Assembly (NCBI GenBank): GCA_003487955.1
Contig: DNNJ01000115.1
Location: forward strand, 3,297-8,383
DNA from: Clostridiales bacterium
Lineage (GTDB): Bacteria; Bacillota; Clostridia; Tissierellales; Sedimentibacteraceae
DNA length: 5,087 nt
Direction of reading: 5' to 3'
The position numbers and the translations under genes are program-made. The stretch's first letter is position 1, and each line of letters starts with the position of its first letter. The notes under the pieces were generated by a model. That model worked only from the letters and a program-made list of their open reading frames with translations, did not search any database and was not told the origin of the DNA. Shown here piece by piece: positions 1-4,977 of the stretch.

Positions 1-204
1 GATCATGGAAACAATGTAAAAACATTGTACAGTAATTTAGTGTCGGCAAATGTCAAAGCCGGAGATACCGTTGAAAAAGGTCAGGTTATTGGAAATTTGG
101 GAAAAACAGTCAGCATTGAGGCAACAGATGGTGCACATCTTCATTTTGAAGTAATTGTTGACGGTCAACAAATAAATCCTTTGGACTATATTACCATTGA
201 ATAA
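1..204 (+). CDS. spoIIQ: SpoIIQ-like M23 (LytM-fold) protein, 3' end only
   Basis: An open frame runs in from the left edge and gives the last 67 residues of an M23/LytM-fold protein; the start lies outside the window. The family signature is clear: GDTVEKGQVIGNLG (residues 21-34 of the fragment), the HLHFEV motif (46-51) and a closing INPLDYI. In active M23 enzymes the HxH pair supplies a catalytic histidine and a zinc ligand; both (H46, H48) are kept. The other catalytic histidine, usually in a Y-x-H-L motif, is replaced by Asn here (YSNL, residues 10-13). SpoIIQ is the forespore membrane protein that binds SpoIIIAH across the septum during engulfment, and many members are poor or inactive peptidases. 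The name rests on spoIIID following 76 bp downstream, as in C. difficile. Without the N-terminal part another M23 protein cannot be excluded. Confidence 0.85.
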   Translation, partial: DHGNNVKTLYSNLVSANVKAGDTVEKGQVIGNLGKTVSIEATDGAHLHFEVIVDGQQINPLDYITIE

Positions 205-234
205 CAAAATAAGGTTCTAATAGGACAAATAATC

Positions 235-263
235 GCATAAAAATGTAAATAAGACGGTATAAT
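235..263 (+). promoter_or_regulatory. Candidate SigE-type promoter of spoIIID
   Basis: GCATAAAA (235-242) and GGTATAAT (256-263) are 13 bp apart. This resembles the SigE pattern (-35 near ATA, -10 near CATACAAT), and spoIIID is a known SigE target in Bacillus. The start site would fall at about 270, only some 11 bases before the ATG, which is tight, so this is a moderate-to-weak call. A vegetative promoter using the same TATAAT cannot be excluded. Confidence 0.4.
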
Positions 264-280
264 GCCAAAGGGGGTTAAAA

Positions 281-556
281 ATGAAAGATTACATAGAACG
301 CAGGGCCATGGAGATTGCGGAATATATTATAAGTACTGAATCCACCGTAAGACAGACGGCTAAAAAATTCGGCGTCAGCAAAAGCACAGTCCATAAGGAT
401 GTAACAGAGCGTCTTCCCAAACTGAACCCTCCAGCTGCAAGCGAAGTCAAGAAAGTTTTGCTTAAAAATAAGTCTGAAAGACACATTAGGGGAGGTAAAG
501 CTACTCGCTTAAAATATAAAGAAGCACATAGCCACGAAAAAGTCAGCAATATGTAA
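281..556 (+). CDS. spoIIID: Sporulation transcription factor SpoIIID
   Basis: This is a complete 91-residue protein, close to the 93 residues of Bacillus subtilis SpoIIID. It is a DNA-binding regulator of the mother cell: it activates and represses SigE-dependent genes and helps switch on sigK. The helix-turn-helix lies at about residues 22-42, with FGVSKSTVHKD as recognition core. The family's basic C-terminal stretch, with RHIRGGKATRLKYK at about 67-80, follows; in the family it makes extra DNA contacts. The ATG is preceded by AAAGGGGG (267-274) at good spacing. It sits 76 bp after the spoIIQ-like gene in the same direction and is closed by its own terminator at 574-605. The C-terminus looks complete, so the neighbouring mobile DNA has not broken the gene. 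Confidence 0.97.
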   Translation: MKDYIERRAMEIAEYIISTESTVRQTAKKFGVSKSTVHKDVTERLPKLNPPAASEVKKVLLKNKSERHIRGGKATRLKYKEAHSHEKVSNM

Positions 557-573
557 TTAACCACTTGACGAGG

Positions 574-605
574 GACACTAACTGCAATAGGTTGGTGTCT
601 TTTTA
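574..605 (+). terminator. Intrinsic terminator after spoIIID
   Basis: GACACTAAC (574-582) pairs with GTTGGTGTC (591-599) over 9 bp with one G-T wobble and an 8-base loop, followed by a run of five T. It lies 18 bp after the spoIIID stop and marks the last feature that is clearly host DNA. Confidence 0.85.
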
Positions 606-718
606 AATTTTCGATCAATTAATCTTATTGTGGTTAAATATGAAGATAAAAACAGCCAAAAAACCGTTTTAGGACATTTTTGGGACAAAAAAAAATACAT
701 TTCGTTAATTCTGTCCCA
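606..718. other. Probable attachment-site region (host/element junction)
   Basis: This gene-free stretch lies between the spoIIID terminator and the 3' end of the integrase, where the attachment site of a tyrosine integrase is normally found. The exact core cannot be read, because the other end of the element is outside the window and no second copy can be compared. It contains half of the paired RGGACA motif cluster described separately. The call is positional inference. Confidence 0.4.
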
Positions 719-731
719 TTAATTTGTCCTA
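670..731. repeat. Nested inverted repeats with paired RGGACA motifs
   Basis: TAGGACA (670-676) and TGGGACA (681-687) recur inverted as TGTCCCA (712-718) and TGTCCTA (725-731). The four copies form a symmetric nested palindrome around an A-rich centre and overlap the integrase stop codon (719-721). Short paired repeats at the integrase end of an element are typical of arm-type integrase or excisionase sites; a role in ending integrase transcription is also possible. The repeats are seen directly, the role is inferred. Confidence 0.5.
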
Positions 732-1867
732 ATGTTATCGTTGATAAATTCTTGAAGCTGATTAACAGATTCCTTTTCAACCTTTTCTATTGCATGTAAA
801 TATGTATCGGAAACAGTATCAATTGTATCTCCAAGTCTTTTAGCAACTACTAAAACATTAGCTCCGGAATGTAACATCATTGTAGCCTGAAGGTGCCTTA
901 GATCATGAAAAGTAAGATTATCTAATCCAATTATCTTAGTCATCTTTTTGAATCTTCTATAAACAGCATTATGATCATAGATTTTTTGAGTCTTTGGATT
1001 AATGAACAGATATTGTTTTTCCGGCTTAATGTTTAATACCTTTTTATTACTTATAAATTCATCAAGCATCTTACTGACAGCTGAAGGCATATAAACCTTT
1101 CTTATAGAGTTTTCAGTTTTAGGCATGGCTATTTCGTGATAAACCTTGCCCTTCTTATAGTGCGAAACATATTGTTTGTTAACATCAATGTAGCCATTTT
1201 CTAAGTCTATATCTGCGACGGTTAATCCTAAGATTTCCCCCTGCCTTAGTCCACAATATAAAGCAATAGAAAATATTATTTTATACAATTCCGGTTCATT
1301 TTCAATTACTTCCATTAGTTTTGATATTTCTTCAGTTGAAAGCAGTTCAGAGTAATTCTTGTTTTCAATTTTAGGTAACGTTATATTTCTGCATGGGTTT
1401 TCTTTTATAATTTTCCAGTCAATCGCTTTGTTAAAGGTTGACGACAAAACAGCATAAATTTGTCTGACAGTCGAAGCTTTCAGGGTTTTACTTATATTAT
1501 TGACAAATTTCTGGATATCGATGCTGTCAATTTTATTTAAAGATATCCCTCCAAAATATCCAAGGATATGTTTATTATAAGAAGTAATATAGAAACTTTC
1601 AGTATTAGGTCGAAGATTAGGTCTAACATGTTCATCCAGGACTAATTGTGCCAAGTTATTAAATAGCATATTTTCCTTTTTACCTATTTCATTTCTTGTA
1701 ATTGATACTTCAAAATCCTTGTGAGCATTTATTACATCCCTTGGCCACTTCTTATGCTTTACATCATTCTCTGATATTTTTTTATTGCTTATGTAAATTC
1801 TTGTGTAAATTATACCGTTTTTAGCAACTCTAAAGCGATACTTGTTATTCTTGTAGTCTATACTCAT
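719..1867 (-). CDS. int: Tyrosine recombinase / phage-type integrase
   Basis: The 382-residue protein has the three-part layout of integrative-element integrases: an N-terminal arm-type DNA-binding domain (about 1-60), a SAM-like core-binding domain (about 65-165) and a C-terminal catalytic domain (about 175-375). Catalytic residues visible are R208 (GLRQGEIL), a likely beta-hairpin lysine K250, H321 and R324 (HDLRH), and the nucleophile Y356 (DTYLH). The fifth position, usually His or Trp in LGH, is Asp347 (LGD). Some related phage-type integrases seem to carry Asp there too, so the enzyme is probably active. AAGGAGGG (1873-1880) supports the ATG at 1867. It would insert and, with the excisionase, excise the element by site-specific recombination. 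Its 3' end faces the presumed attachment site beside spoIIID. No frameshift or stop interrupts it. Confidence 0.95.
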   Translation of the reverse strand: MSIDYKNNKYRFRVAKNGIIYTRIYISNKKISENDVKHKKWPRDVINAHKDFEVSITRNEIGKKENMLFNNLAQLVLDEHVRPNLRPNTESFYITSYNKHILGYFGGISLNKIDSIDIQKFVNNISKTLKASTVRQIYAVLSSTFNKAIDWKIIKENPCRNITLPKIENKNYSELLSTEEISKLMEVIENEPELYKIIFSIALYCGLRQGEILGLTVADIDLENGYIDVNKQYVSHYKKGKVYHEIAMPKTENSIRKVYMPSAVSKMLDEFISNKKVLNIKPEKQYLFINPKTQKIYDHNAVYRRFKKMTKIIGLDNLTFHDLRHLQATMMLHSGANVLVVAKRLGDTIDTVSDTYLHAIEKVEKESVNQLQEFINDNIRTN

Positions 1868-1906
1868 ACTTACCCTCCTTGACTTATTAATTTATTCGTT
1901 GCTTAT

Positions 1907-1935
1907 ATTATATATAAACTAAAACTAACAAACAA
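1907..1935 (-). promoter_or_regulatory. Predicted integrase promoter
   Basis: On the minus strand TTGTTT (1935-1930) and TATAAT (1912-1907) are separated by 17 bp. The -10 is perfect and the -35 moderate. It lies about 40 bp upstream of the integrase start and reads into a strong ribosome binding site. Confidence 0.6.
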
Positions 1936-2025
1936 GCCCACTTGAATTACGTGTATTTACTAATGTCCCTCATAACAATTAGAAATAAGTTAGTAATAAT
2001 TATAATTAGTAAAAACAGATAGGGA

Positions 2026-2054
2026 TTGACATAATTGTAGGTCCGTGGTAACAT
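2026..2054 (+). promoter_or_regulatory. Predicted promoter for the excisionase-like gene and following genes
   Basis: TTGACA (2026-2031), a perfect -35, is followed after 17 bp by TAACAT (2049-2054), four of six matches to TATAAT. It would give a leader of about 130 bases before the TTG start at 2190. Confidence 0.6.
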
Positions 2055-2189
2055 ATATGCATGTAGAGAATTTTTTATTTTTTAAAAGCATGTACCGTAG
2101 CTTATTTTTGTGTGCAACTTTGGCGCGAAATGGGCTTTTTTTATGCAAAAAATTATTTTAATGGAGAAGAGAGGAAGGGGAGAGAAATA

Positions 2190-2501
2190 TTGTTTGAAGA
2201 AATTATAAAAAATATAATTGAAGAAACCGTAAAACTGACAATAGCTGAAATTTCAAGTGAGAAAGAAAAGGCAAAAAATACATTAAGTGCAAAGGAAACC
2301 GCTGAATACATTGGAATGTCAGTAAACTGGGTCTACCAAAATCTAAATATTTTGCCTTATAGGAAAATTGGTCGTCGATTAGTCTTTTCTGTAAAAGAGC
2401 TGGATATATTTTTAGATGAAAGAAAATCAGGAAATGATGATATAACAAACCTTGATGCTAAAATGAAGAAAACAGAAATGGGTAAATATAAAGTAATATA
2501 A
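2190..2501 (+). CDS. Small HTH protein, excisionase family
   Basis: A 103-residue protein is predicted from a TTG start at 2190, chosen because GGAAGGGGAG (2173-2182) sits at normal distance before it; the frame is open back to a GTG at 2112 (129 residues), but that start lacks a ribosome binding site. Residues 1-28 are a charged helix. The stretch of about 50 residues from TLSAKETAEYIGMS through RRLVFSVKELDIFL is the MerR-like winged helix (HTH_17 type) of the 'excisionase family DNA-binding' proteins. Such proteins bind near attachment sites to direct the integrase towards excision, or act as repressors or activators. Its place divergent from an integrase supports the excisionase role, but a purely regulatory role is possible. 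The last 20 or so residues are polar and probably disordered. The next gene follows 84 bp downstream on the same strand. Confidence 0.8.
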   Translation: MFEEIIKNIIEETVKLTIAEISSEKEKAKNTLSAKETAEYIGMSVNWVYQNLNILPYRKIGRRLVFSVKELDIFLDERKSGNDDITNLDAKMKKTEMGKYKVI

Positions 2502-2585
2502 CAAACACAAAAACAAGGGTACTTGTAATCTTTCTTGAAATTTGTTAGCATTATTAAAACAGATTATCTCAGGGGAGGGTTTTTT

Positions 2586-3197
2586 ATGTATTATGAATTA
2601 TGGGGAAACGATTTAGGCGAATTTTGTCATCTGTTTGATAAAGAAGATATAATATTAAGGATATATCTTAAAAACCACTTAGTAATTAATGGTCTTGATG
2701 TAGAGGATATAGATATTTTAAGAAATATGTATTCAAGAGAAATGCTTAAGTATAAAAATAACATCAGTTCCTTTGATTGTCTTCTTAAAATATCAAAAGA
2801 TTGGTTTAATGTAGTCAATTGCTGTGATACTTATATCAACCTCAAAAATTGTATAATTTTTGATTGTAAAAAAGAAAGGTTCGAATTGCTTAGTAGATAT
2901 TCTGATTGTTCCGAAAAATATGCAGAAAGTTTTGATGAAGATTTCGGTGTTGTGATCTATAACGAGGGCGCGTTTGATATTGTGCAAGAAGTTGAGGTTA
3001 ATAGCGGTAGTCAATTAATTATATACAAAAACGATTCTCTTGAGGAGTATGTATATACGGTTAAGAATAGTGATTGTTTTTTAATTGTTAAAAACGACCT
3101 TGAACATGGGACCAATAGGGGGATTATTGTTAGTGAAGATGAACTAGAAGAATACATTCGGAACAAATGTGAAGAAGACGGCTACGCATTTCTCTAA
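2586..3197 (+). CDS. Acidic protein of unknown function
   Basis: I do not recognise this 203-residue protein. The ATG at 2586 is preceded by AGGGGAGG (2571-2578); an ATG further up at 2535 has no such site. It is strongly acidic: by my count about 41 Asp/Glu against about 21 Lys/Arg. It has 9 cysteines, including one CC pair, but no CxxC metal-binding pattern. There is no signal peptide or membrane segment, so it is probably cytoplasmic. The second half alternates short hydrophobic strands with acidic turns, suggesting a mixed or beta-rich fold. It lies between the excisionase-like and Rep-like genes on the same strand, and could be co-transcribed with the former because no clear terminator separates them. 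It may be a regulator or an accessory gene; the high negative charge would also suit a DNA-mimic protein, but nothing specific supports that. Confidence 0.8.
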   Translation: MYYELWGNDLGEFCHLFDKEDIILRIYLKNHLVINGLDVEDIDILRNMYSREMLKYKNNISSFDCLLKISKDWFNVVNCCDTYINLKNCIIFDCKKERFELLSRYSDCSEKYAESFDEDFGVVIYNEGAFDIVQEVEVNSGSQLIIYKNDSLEEYVYTVKNSDCFLIVKNDLEHGTNRGIIVSEDELEEYIRNKCEEDGYAFL

Positions 3198-3230
3198 GTT
3201 TATACTTATGTGGATTGGTTTCTAAACTTC

Positions 3231-3258
3231 TTGACAGAATCTGCTATTATAGTATTAA
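3231..3258 (+). promoter_or_regulatory. Predicted promoter of the rep-like gene
   Basis: A perfect TTGACA (3231-3236) is followed after 16 bp by TATTAA (3253-3258). An extended -10, TGCTATTAT (3242-3250), overlaps it, and TTGATT/TATGAT (3259-3264 and 3281-3286, 16 bp apart) is an alternative just downstream. Any of these gives a leader that includes the hairpin at 3317-3348. Confidence 0.5.
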
Positions 3259-3274
3259 TTGATTATGATGTAAT
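3246..3274 (-). promoter_or_regulatory. Possible opposing promoter in the rep upstream region
   Basis: On the minus strand ATTACA (3274-3269) and a perfect TATAAT (3251-3246) are 17 bp apart. It overlaps the rightward promoter and would transcribe leftward, antisense to the end of the acidic-protein gene. The DNA is very AT-rich here, so a chance match is a real possibility. Confidence 0.3.
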
Positions 3275-3316
3275 ATTTTCTATGATATTAAGAGCGATAA
3301 CATAGTGCTTTGTTTT

Positions 3317-3348
3317 GCGCGATAGCGCGGAAACGCGGCTATTTTTTT
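3317..3348 (+). terminator. Attenuator-like hairpin pair in the rep leader
   Basis: TAGCGCG (3323-3329) pairs with CGCGGCTA (3334-3341) with one bulged G and a four-base GAAA loop, followed directly by seven T (3342-3348): an intrinsic terminator shape. GCGC (3317-3320) can instead pair with GCGC (3325-3328) around GATA, which would break the terminator. It lies upstream of the rep ribosome binding site and in a GC-rich island unlike its surroundings. This could control how much rep message is made. If transcription starts only downstream of it, it simply ends transcripts from the left. Confidence 0.6.
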
Positions 3349-3389
3349 GCTCATTTTTAATTGTTAGTTAAATAAAGGAGTTGTTTTTA

Positions 3390-4277
3390 ATGAGTAAGAT
3401 AAATGGTGTTCATAATGATTTTAGAGACGTTTTAAAAGTAAAAGGAGTAAATGCTAAAGGTTACGGAATTATACCTAAAATGGTAATGTTGGATAGAAAG
3501 TTGACTGTTGAGGCAAAGGCAGTTTATGGCTATTTTTGCAGTTACGCGGGAACAGGTACAACTGCTTTCCCTAGCGTTAAAAAAATCATTAAAGATTTGA
3601 ATATAGGTAAGACCAGATATTATAAACACTTTGGTCTTTTAAAAGATTTTGGGTATATAGAAGTTGAGCAAGTAAAACAAGATGGTAGTCGGTTTAGTCA
3701 CAACATATATACACTTGTTGAAAATCCAATAATTCTTTCGTGTCTTCAAAACGAAAATCCTGAGAATAGTTCGGGAAAATCGCCGTGTCCTCGTTTTGGG
3801 GATACGGAAAATGAGGATACGGAAAATGAGGACACTATAATTAACATGTCTTCTTATAAAATTAACAATTCTTTATATAATTATCAGTCTGTCCGTCAAA
3901 ACGATCAACCAGACGGACAGACTGAATATGAAAAAATTAAAACTTATTTTCAGGACAAGCTCAAGTTCGGGGATTTGAAATTTTCTCATTATGCCGAAAA
4001 AAAACTTATTGATGAAATAGAACTGAATATCTACGAAATGTATTTCAATGATTTCACTGTAGTGCAAGGCAGTAAGCAGCCCCGTGAAATTGTAAGAAAT
4101 GCACTAATGAAACTTACATATTGGCATATAGATGCATTGATTATGAAGTTTTTGGAAGTGTCTTGTAATACGAGAGTGAAGAACCTTAAGGGCTATATTC
4201 AAGCTATGATCTACAATATAGCTTATGAAAACGAACTGTCATTACAGAATGAATTGAAGAATACGGGGCTTATATAG
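3390..4277 (+). CDS. Replication-initiator-like protein with N-terminal winged helix
   Basis: The 295-residue protein starts at ATG 3390, nine bases after AAGGAG (3375-3380); a TTG at 3381 touches that site and is too close. Residues 25-108 form a winged helix of the HTH_36 / replication-initiator type (GYGIIPKMVMLD, then AFPSVKKIIKDLNIGKTRYYKHF, then FSHNIYTL). A polar linker at about 110-178 includes a TENED repeat. The C-terminal domain (about 178-288) has the IVRNALMKLTYWHIDAL and KNLKGYIQAMIYN pattern, which I relate to the C-terminal domain (DUF6017 type) of RepA-like proteins of clostridial integrative elements and plasmids. The likely role is to start replication of the excised circle. 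The linker-coding DNA holds strong tandem and inverted repeats. HTH assignment is firm; the replication role is inferred from family and context. Confidence 0.85.
   Translation: MSKINGVHNDFRDVLKVKGVNAKGYGIIPKMVMLDRKLTVEAKAVYGYFCSYAGTGTTAFPSVKKIIKDLNIGKTRYYKHFGLLKDFGYIEVEQVKQDGSRFSHNIYTLVENPIILSCLQNENPENSSGKSPCPRFGDTENEDTENEDTIINMSSYKINNSLYNYQSVRQNDQPDGQTEYEKIKTYFQDKLKFGDLKFSHYAEKKLIDEIELNIYEMYFNDFTVVQGSKQPREIVRNALMKLTYWHIDALIMKFLEVSCNTRVKNLKGYIQAMIYNIAYENELSLQNELKNTGLI
3785..3835. repeat. Inverted repeat around a 15-bp tandem repeat, inside rep
   Basis: A 13-bp arm at 3785-3797 (starting GTGTCCTCG) pairs with 3823-3835 (ending GAGGACAC) with one G-T wobble. The loop includes two exact tandem copies of GGATACGGAAAATGA (3800-3814 and 3815-3829), and a partial third copy starts at 3830. 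The left arm can also pair with the first copy. It encodes the TENEDTENED stretch of the linker, so it may be only a coding repeat. Confidence 0.75.
3884..3925. repeat. Perfect 14-bp inverted repeat inside rep
   Basis: The arms TCAGTCTGTCCGTC (3884-3897) and GACGGACAGACTGA (3912-3925) are perfectly complementary around a 14-base loop. It lies in the linker-coding part of the rep-like gene, 48 bp after the other repeat cluster. It may be a binding site for the Rep protein, part of an origin, or a strong mRNA hairpin. Confidence 0.85.
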
Positions 4278-4281
4278 ATAT

Positions 4282-4347
4282 ATGGATAGGAAAGCTTTTA
4301 TCGAACATTGTATCGCGGTGATATGCTTTTTTATGGCATTTATCTAG
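4282..4347 (+). CDS. Possible 21-residue peptide after rep
   Basis: Four bases after the rep stop an ATG opens a 21-codon frame giving a short peptide that starts MDRKAFIEHC and continues hydrophobically (IAVICFFMAFI). The upstream CGGGGCT (4264-4270) is at best a poor ribosome binding site. It could be a real small membrane peptide coupled to rep, the remnant of a longer gene, or chance. Confidence 0.25.
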   Translation: MDRKAFIEHCIAVICFFMAFI

Positions 4348-4386
4348 TAATCTAAACTTTTAGAAATCTATCTTGTGTTGTAAAGT

Positions 4387-4410
4387 CCTGAAGTATCTTT
4401 AGGTGTTTTG
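4387..4410 (+). terminator. Weak terminator candidate after rep
   Basis: CCTGAAG (4387-4393) pairs with CTTTAGG (4397-4403) with one G-T wobble and a three-base loop, followed by TGTTTTG. The T-run is interrupted, so the call is weak. It lies between the rep-like gene and the convergent membrane-protein gene, where a terminator would be expected. Confidence 0.35.
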
Positions 4411-4431
4411 GTTGTTGTATTTTGTCGCTCA

Positions 4432-4824
4432 TTAAGCATTGTCCTTCGGTATATTATTATGTATCCGGTACAATTTATCTTCTATAAAAACAAATCTCGC
4501 TTTTAGCGTTAAGATGTCAATTGCTGTTATGATGCCTACGGCAATTATTGTTATTGTTATTAAGTCAATTATTAAGCCTGATTCTATAAAAACATGCACT
4601 GTCGCAATAATGGAACTTGTAGCTACATGTATTCTTAGATATCTGACCTTTCTTCTGTATCTGATAAATTTATCATTTAAGATAGTCATTGCTCTTCTGT
4701 CATCTGTTATATTTCTTATCAAGCTATAGTATTTTAGTGTACACAAATATAGTATTTTTTCAGAGACGATATAATATATTGCTGATAATAAATATATTAG
4801 TATTGCTAATAATAGTTTGTTCAT
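4432..4824 (-). CDS. Small membrane protein of unknown function
   Basis: This 130-residue protein on the minus strand has one hydrophobic segment at the N-terminus (about 4-30), a charged middle with a basic cluster (RYRRKVRYLR at about 55-64), and a hydrophobic stretch of some 40 residues (about 67-105) that could hold two membrane helices, followed by a short polar tail. GGAGGA (4833-4828) lies close before the ATG, and a good promoter precedes it, which is why this frame is preferred over the overlapping plus-strand frames, which lack both. It belongs to no family I recognise. It is convergent with the rep-like gene and appears as a single-gene unit, so it may be an accessory gene such as a superinfection-exclusion or toxin-like membrane protein, but nothing proves that. 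Confidence 0.65.
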   Translation of the reverse strand: MNKLLLAILIYLLSAIYYIVSEKILYLCTLKYYSLIRNITDDRRAMTILNDKFIRYRRKVRYLRIHVATSSIIATVHVFIESGLIIDLITITIIAVGIITAIDILTLKARFVFIEDKLYRIHNNIPKDNA

Positions 4825-4842
4825 TATTCCTCCATGTATATT

Positions 4843-4871
4843 ATTATAGGCTATTTAGTTGTAAGAGTAAA
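4843..4871 (-). promoter_or_regulatory. Predicted promoter of the membrane-protein gene
   Basis: On the minus strand TTTACT (4871-4866) and a perfect TATAAT (4848-4843) are 17 bp apart. The start site would leave a leader of only about 12 bases, just enough for the ribosome binding site. Confidence 0.55.
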
Positions 4872-4977
4872 TATAGGTTGAACTGCAATGGTGACCGTCA
4901 TAATGTGTGTATAAGAGATTATTTTCGTTGTAATTTTAATATATATTTTTATTGTCTTGCTGCATTTATGTTTTAGT
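4872..4977. other. AT-rich stretch without a gene
   Basis: I see no supported gene here. The part from about 4915 to 4975 is especially AT-rich and directly borders the tandem-repeat array. That is the arrangement of an easily melted region beside iterons in a plasmid-type origin, but AT-rich DNA is common in this genome. Confidence 0.35.

Larger units (their letters stand above)
1868..2189. promoter_or_regulatory. Divergent control region between integrase and excisionase-like gene
   Basis: This 322-bp stretch has no convincing gene and separates two divergent promoters. Between them lie TTACTAA (1957-1963) and its inverse TTAGTAA at 1990-1996 and 2006-2012, the latter two 16 bp apart; they are candidate operator or excisionase sites. 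Downstream of the rightward promoter, GCATGTA occurs at 2059-2065 and 2088-2094, followed by T-rich DNA. A GTG at 2112 opens the excisionase frame early, but it has no clear ribosome binding site. I see no terminator-like hairpin here. Confidence 0.5.

Noticed and set aside
289..618. Minus-strand open frames across spoIIID
   Set aside because: They are antisense to a clearly identified conserved gene and show no independent coding signals.
221..731. TAGGACAAAT at 221-230 and inverted at 722-731 as possible element-end repeats
   Set aside because: Ten-base matches are expected by chance among this many positions in AT-rich DNA, and ends at these places would put spoIIID inside the element.
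2113..2145. GC-rich GGCGCGAAATGGGC followed by a T-run, resembling the rep leader attenuator
   Set aside because: The bases before the T-run do not pair into a stem, so there is no terminator hairpin.
2513..2526. ACAAG-GGTA-CTTGT hairpin after the excisionase-like gene as terminator
   Set aside because: The stem is only 5 bp and the sequence after it is not a T-run.
4439..4976. Two overlapping plus-strand open frames (4439-4729 and 4689-4976) coding hydrophobic peptides
   Set aside because: They lie largely or partly opposite the minus-strand membrane-protein gene, have no ribosome binding sites, and their hydrophobicity reflects the AT-rich antisense of that gene.
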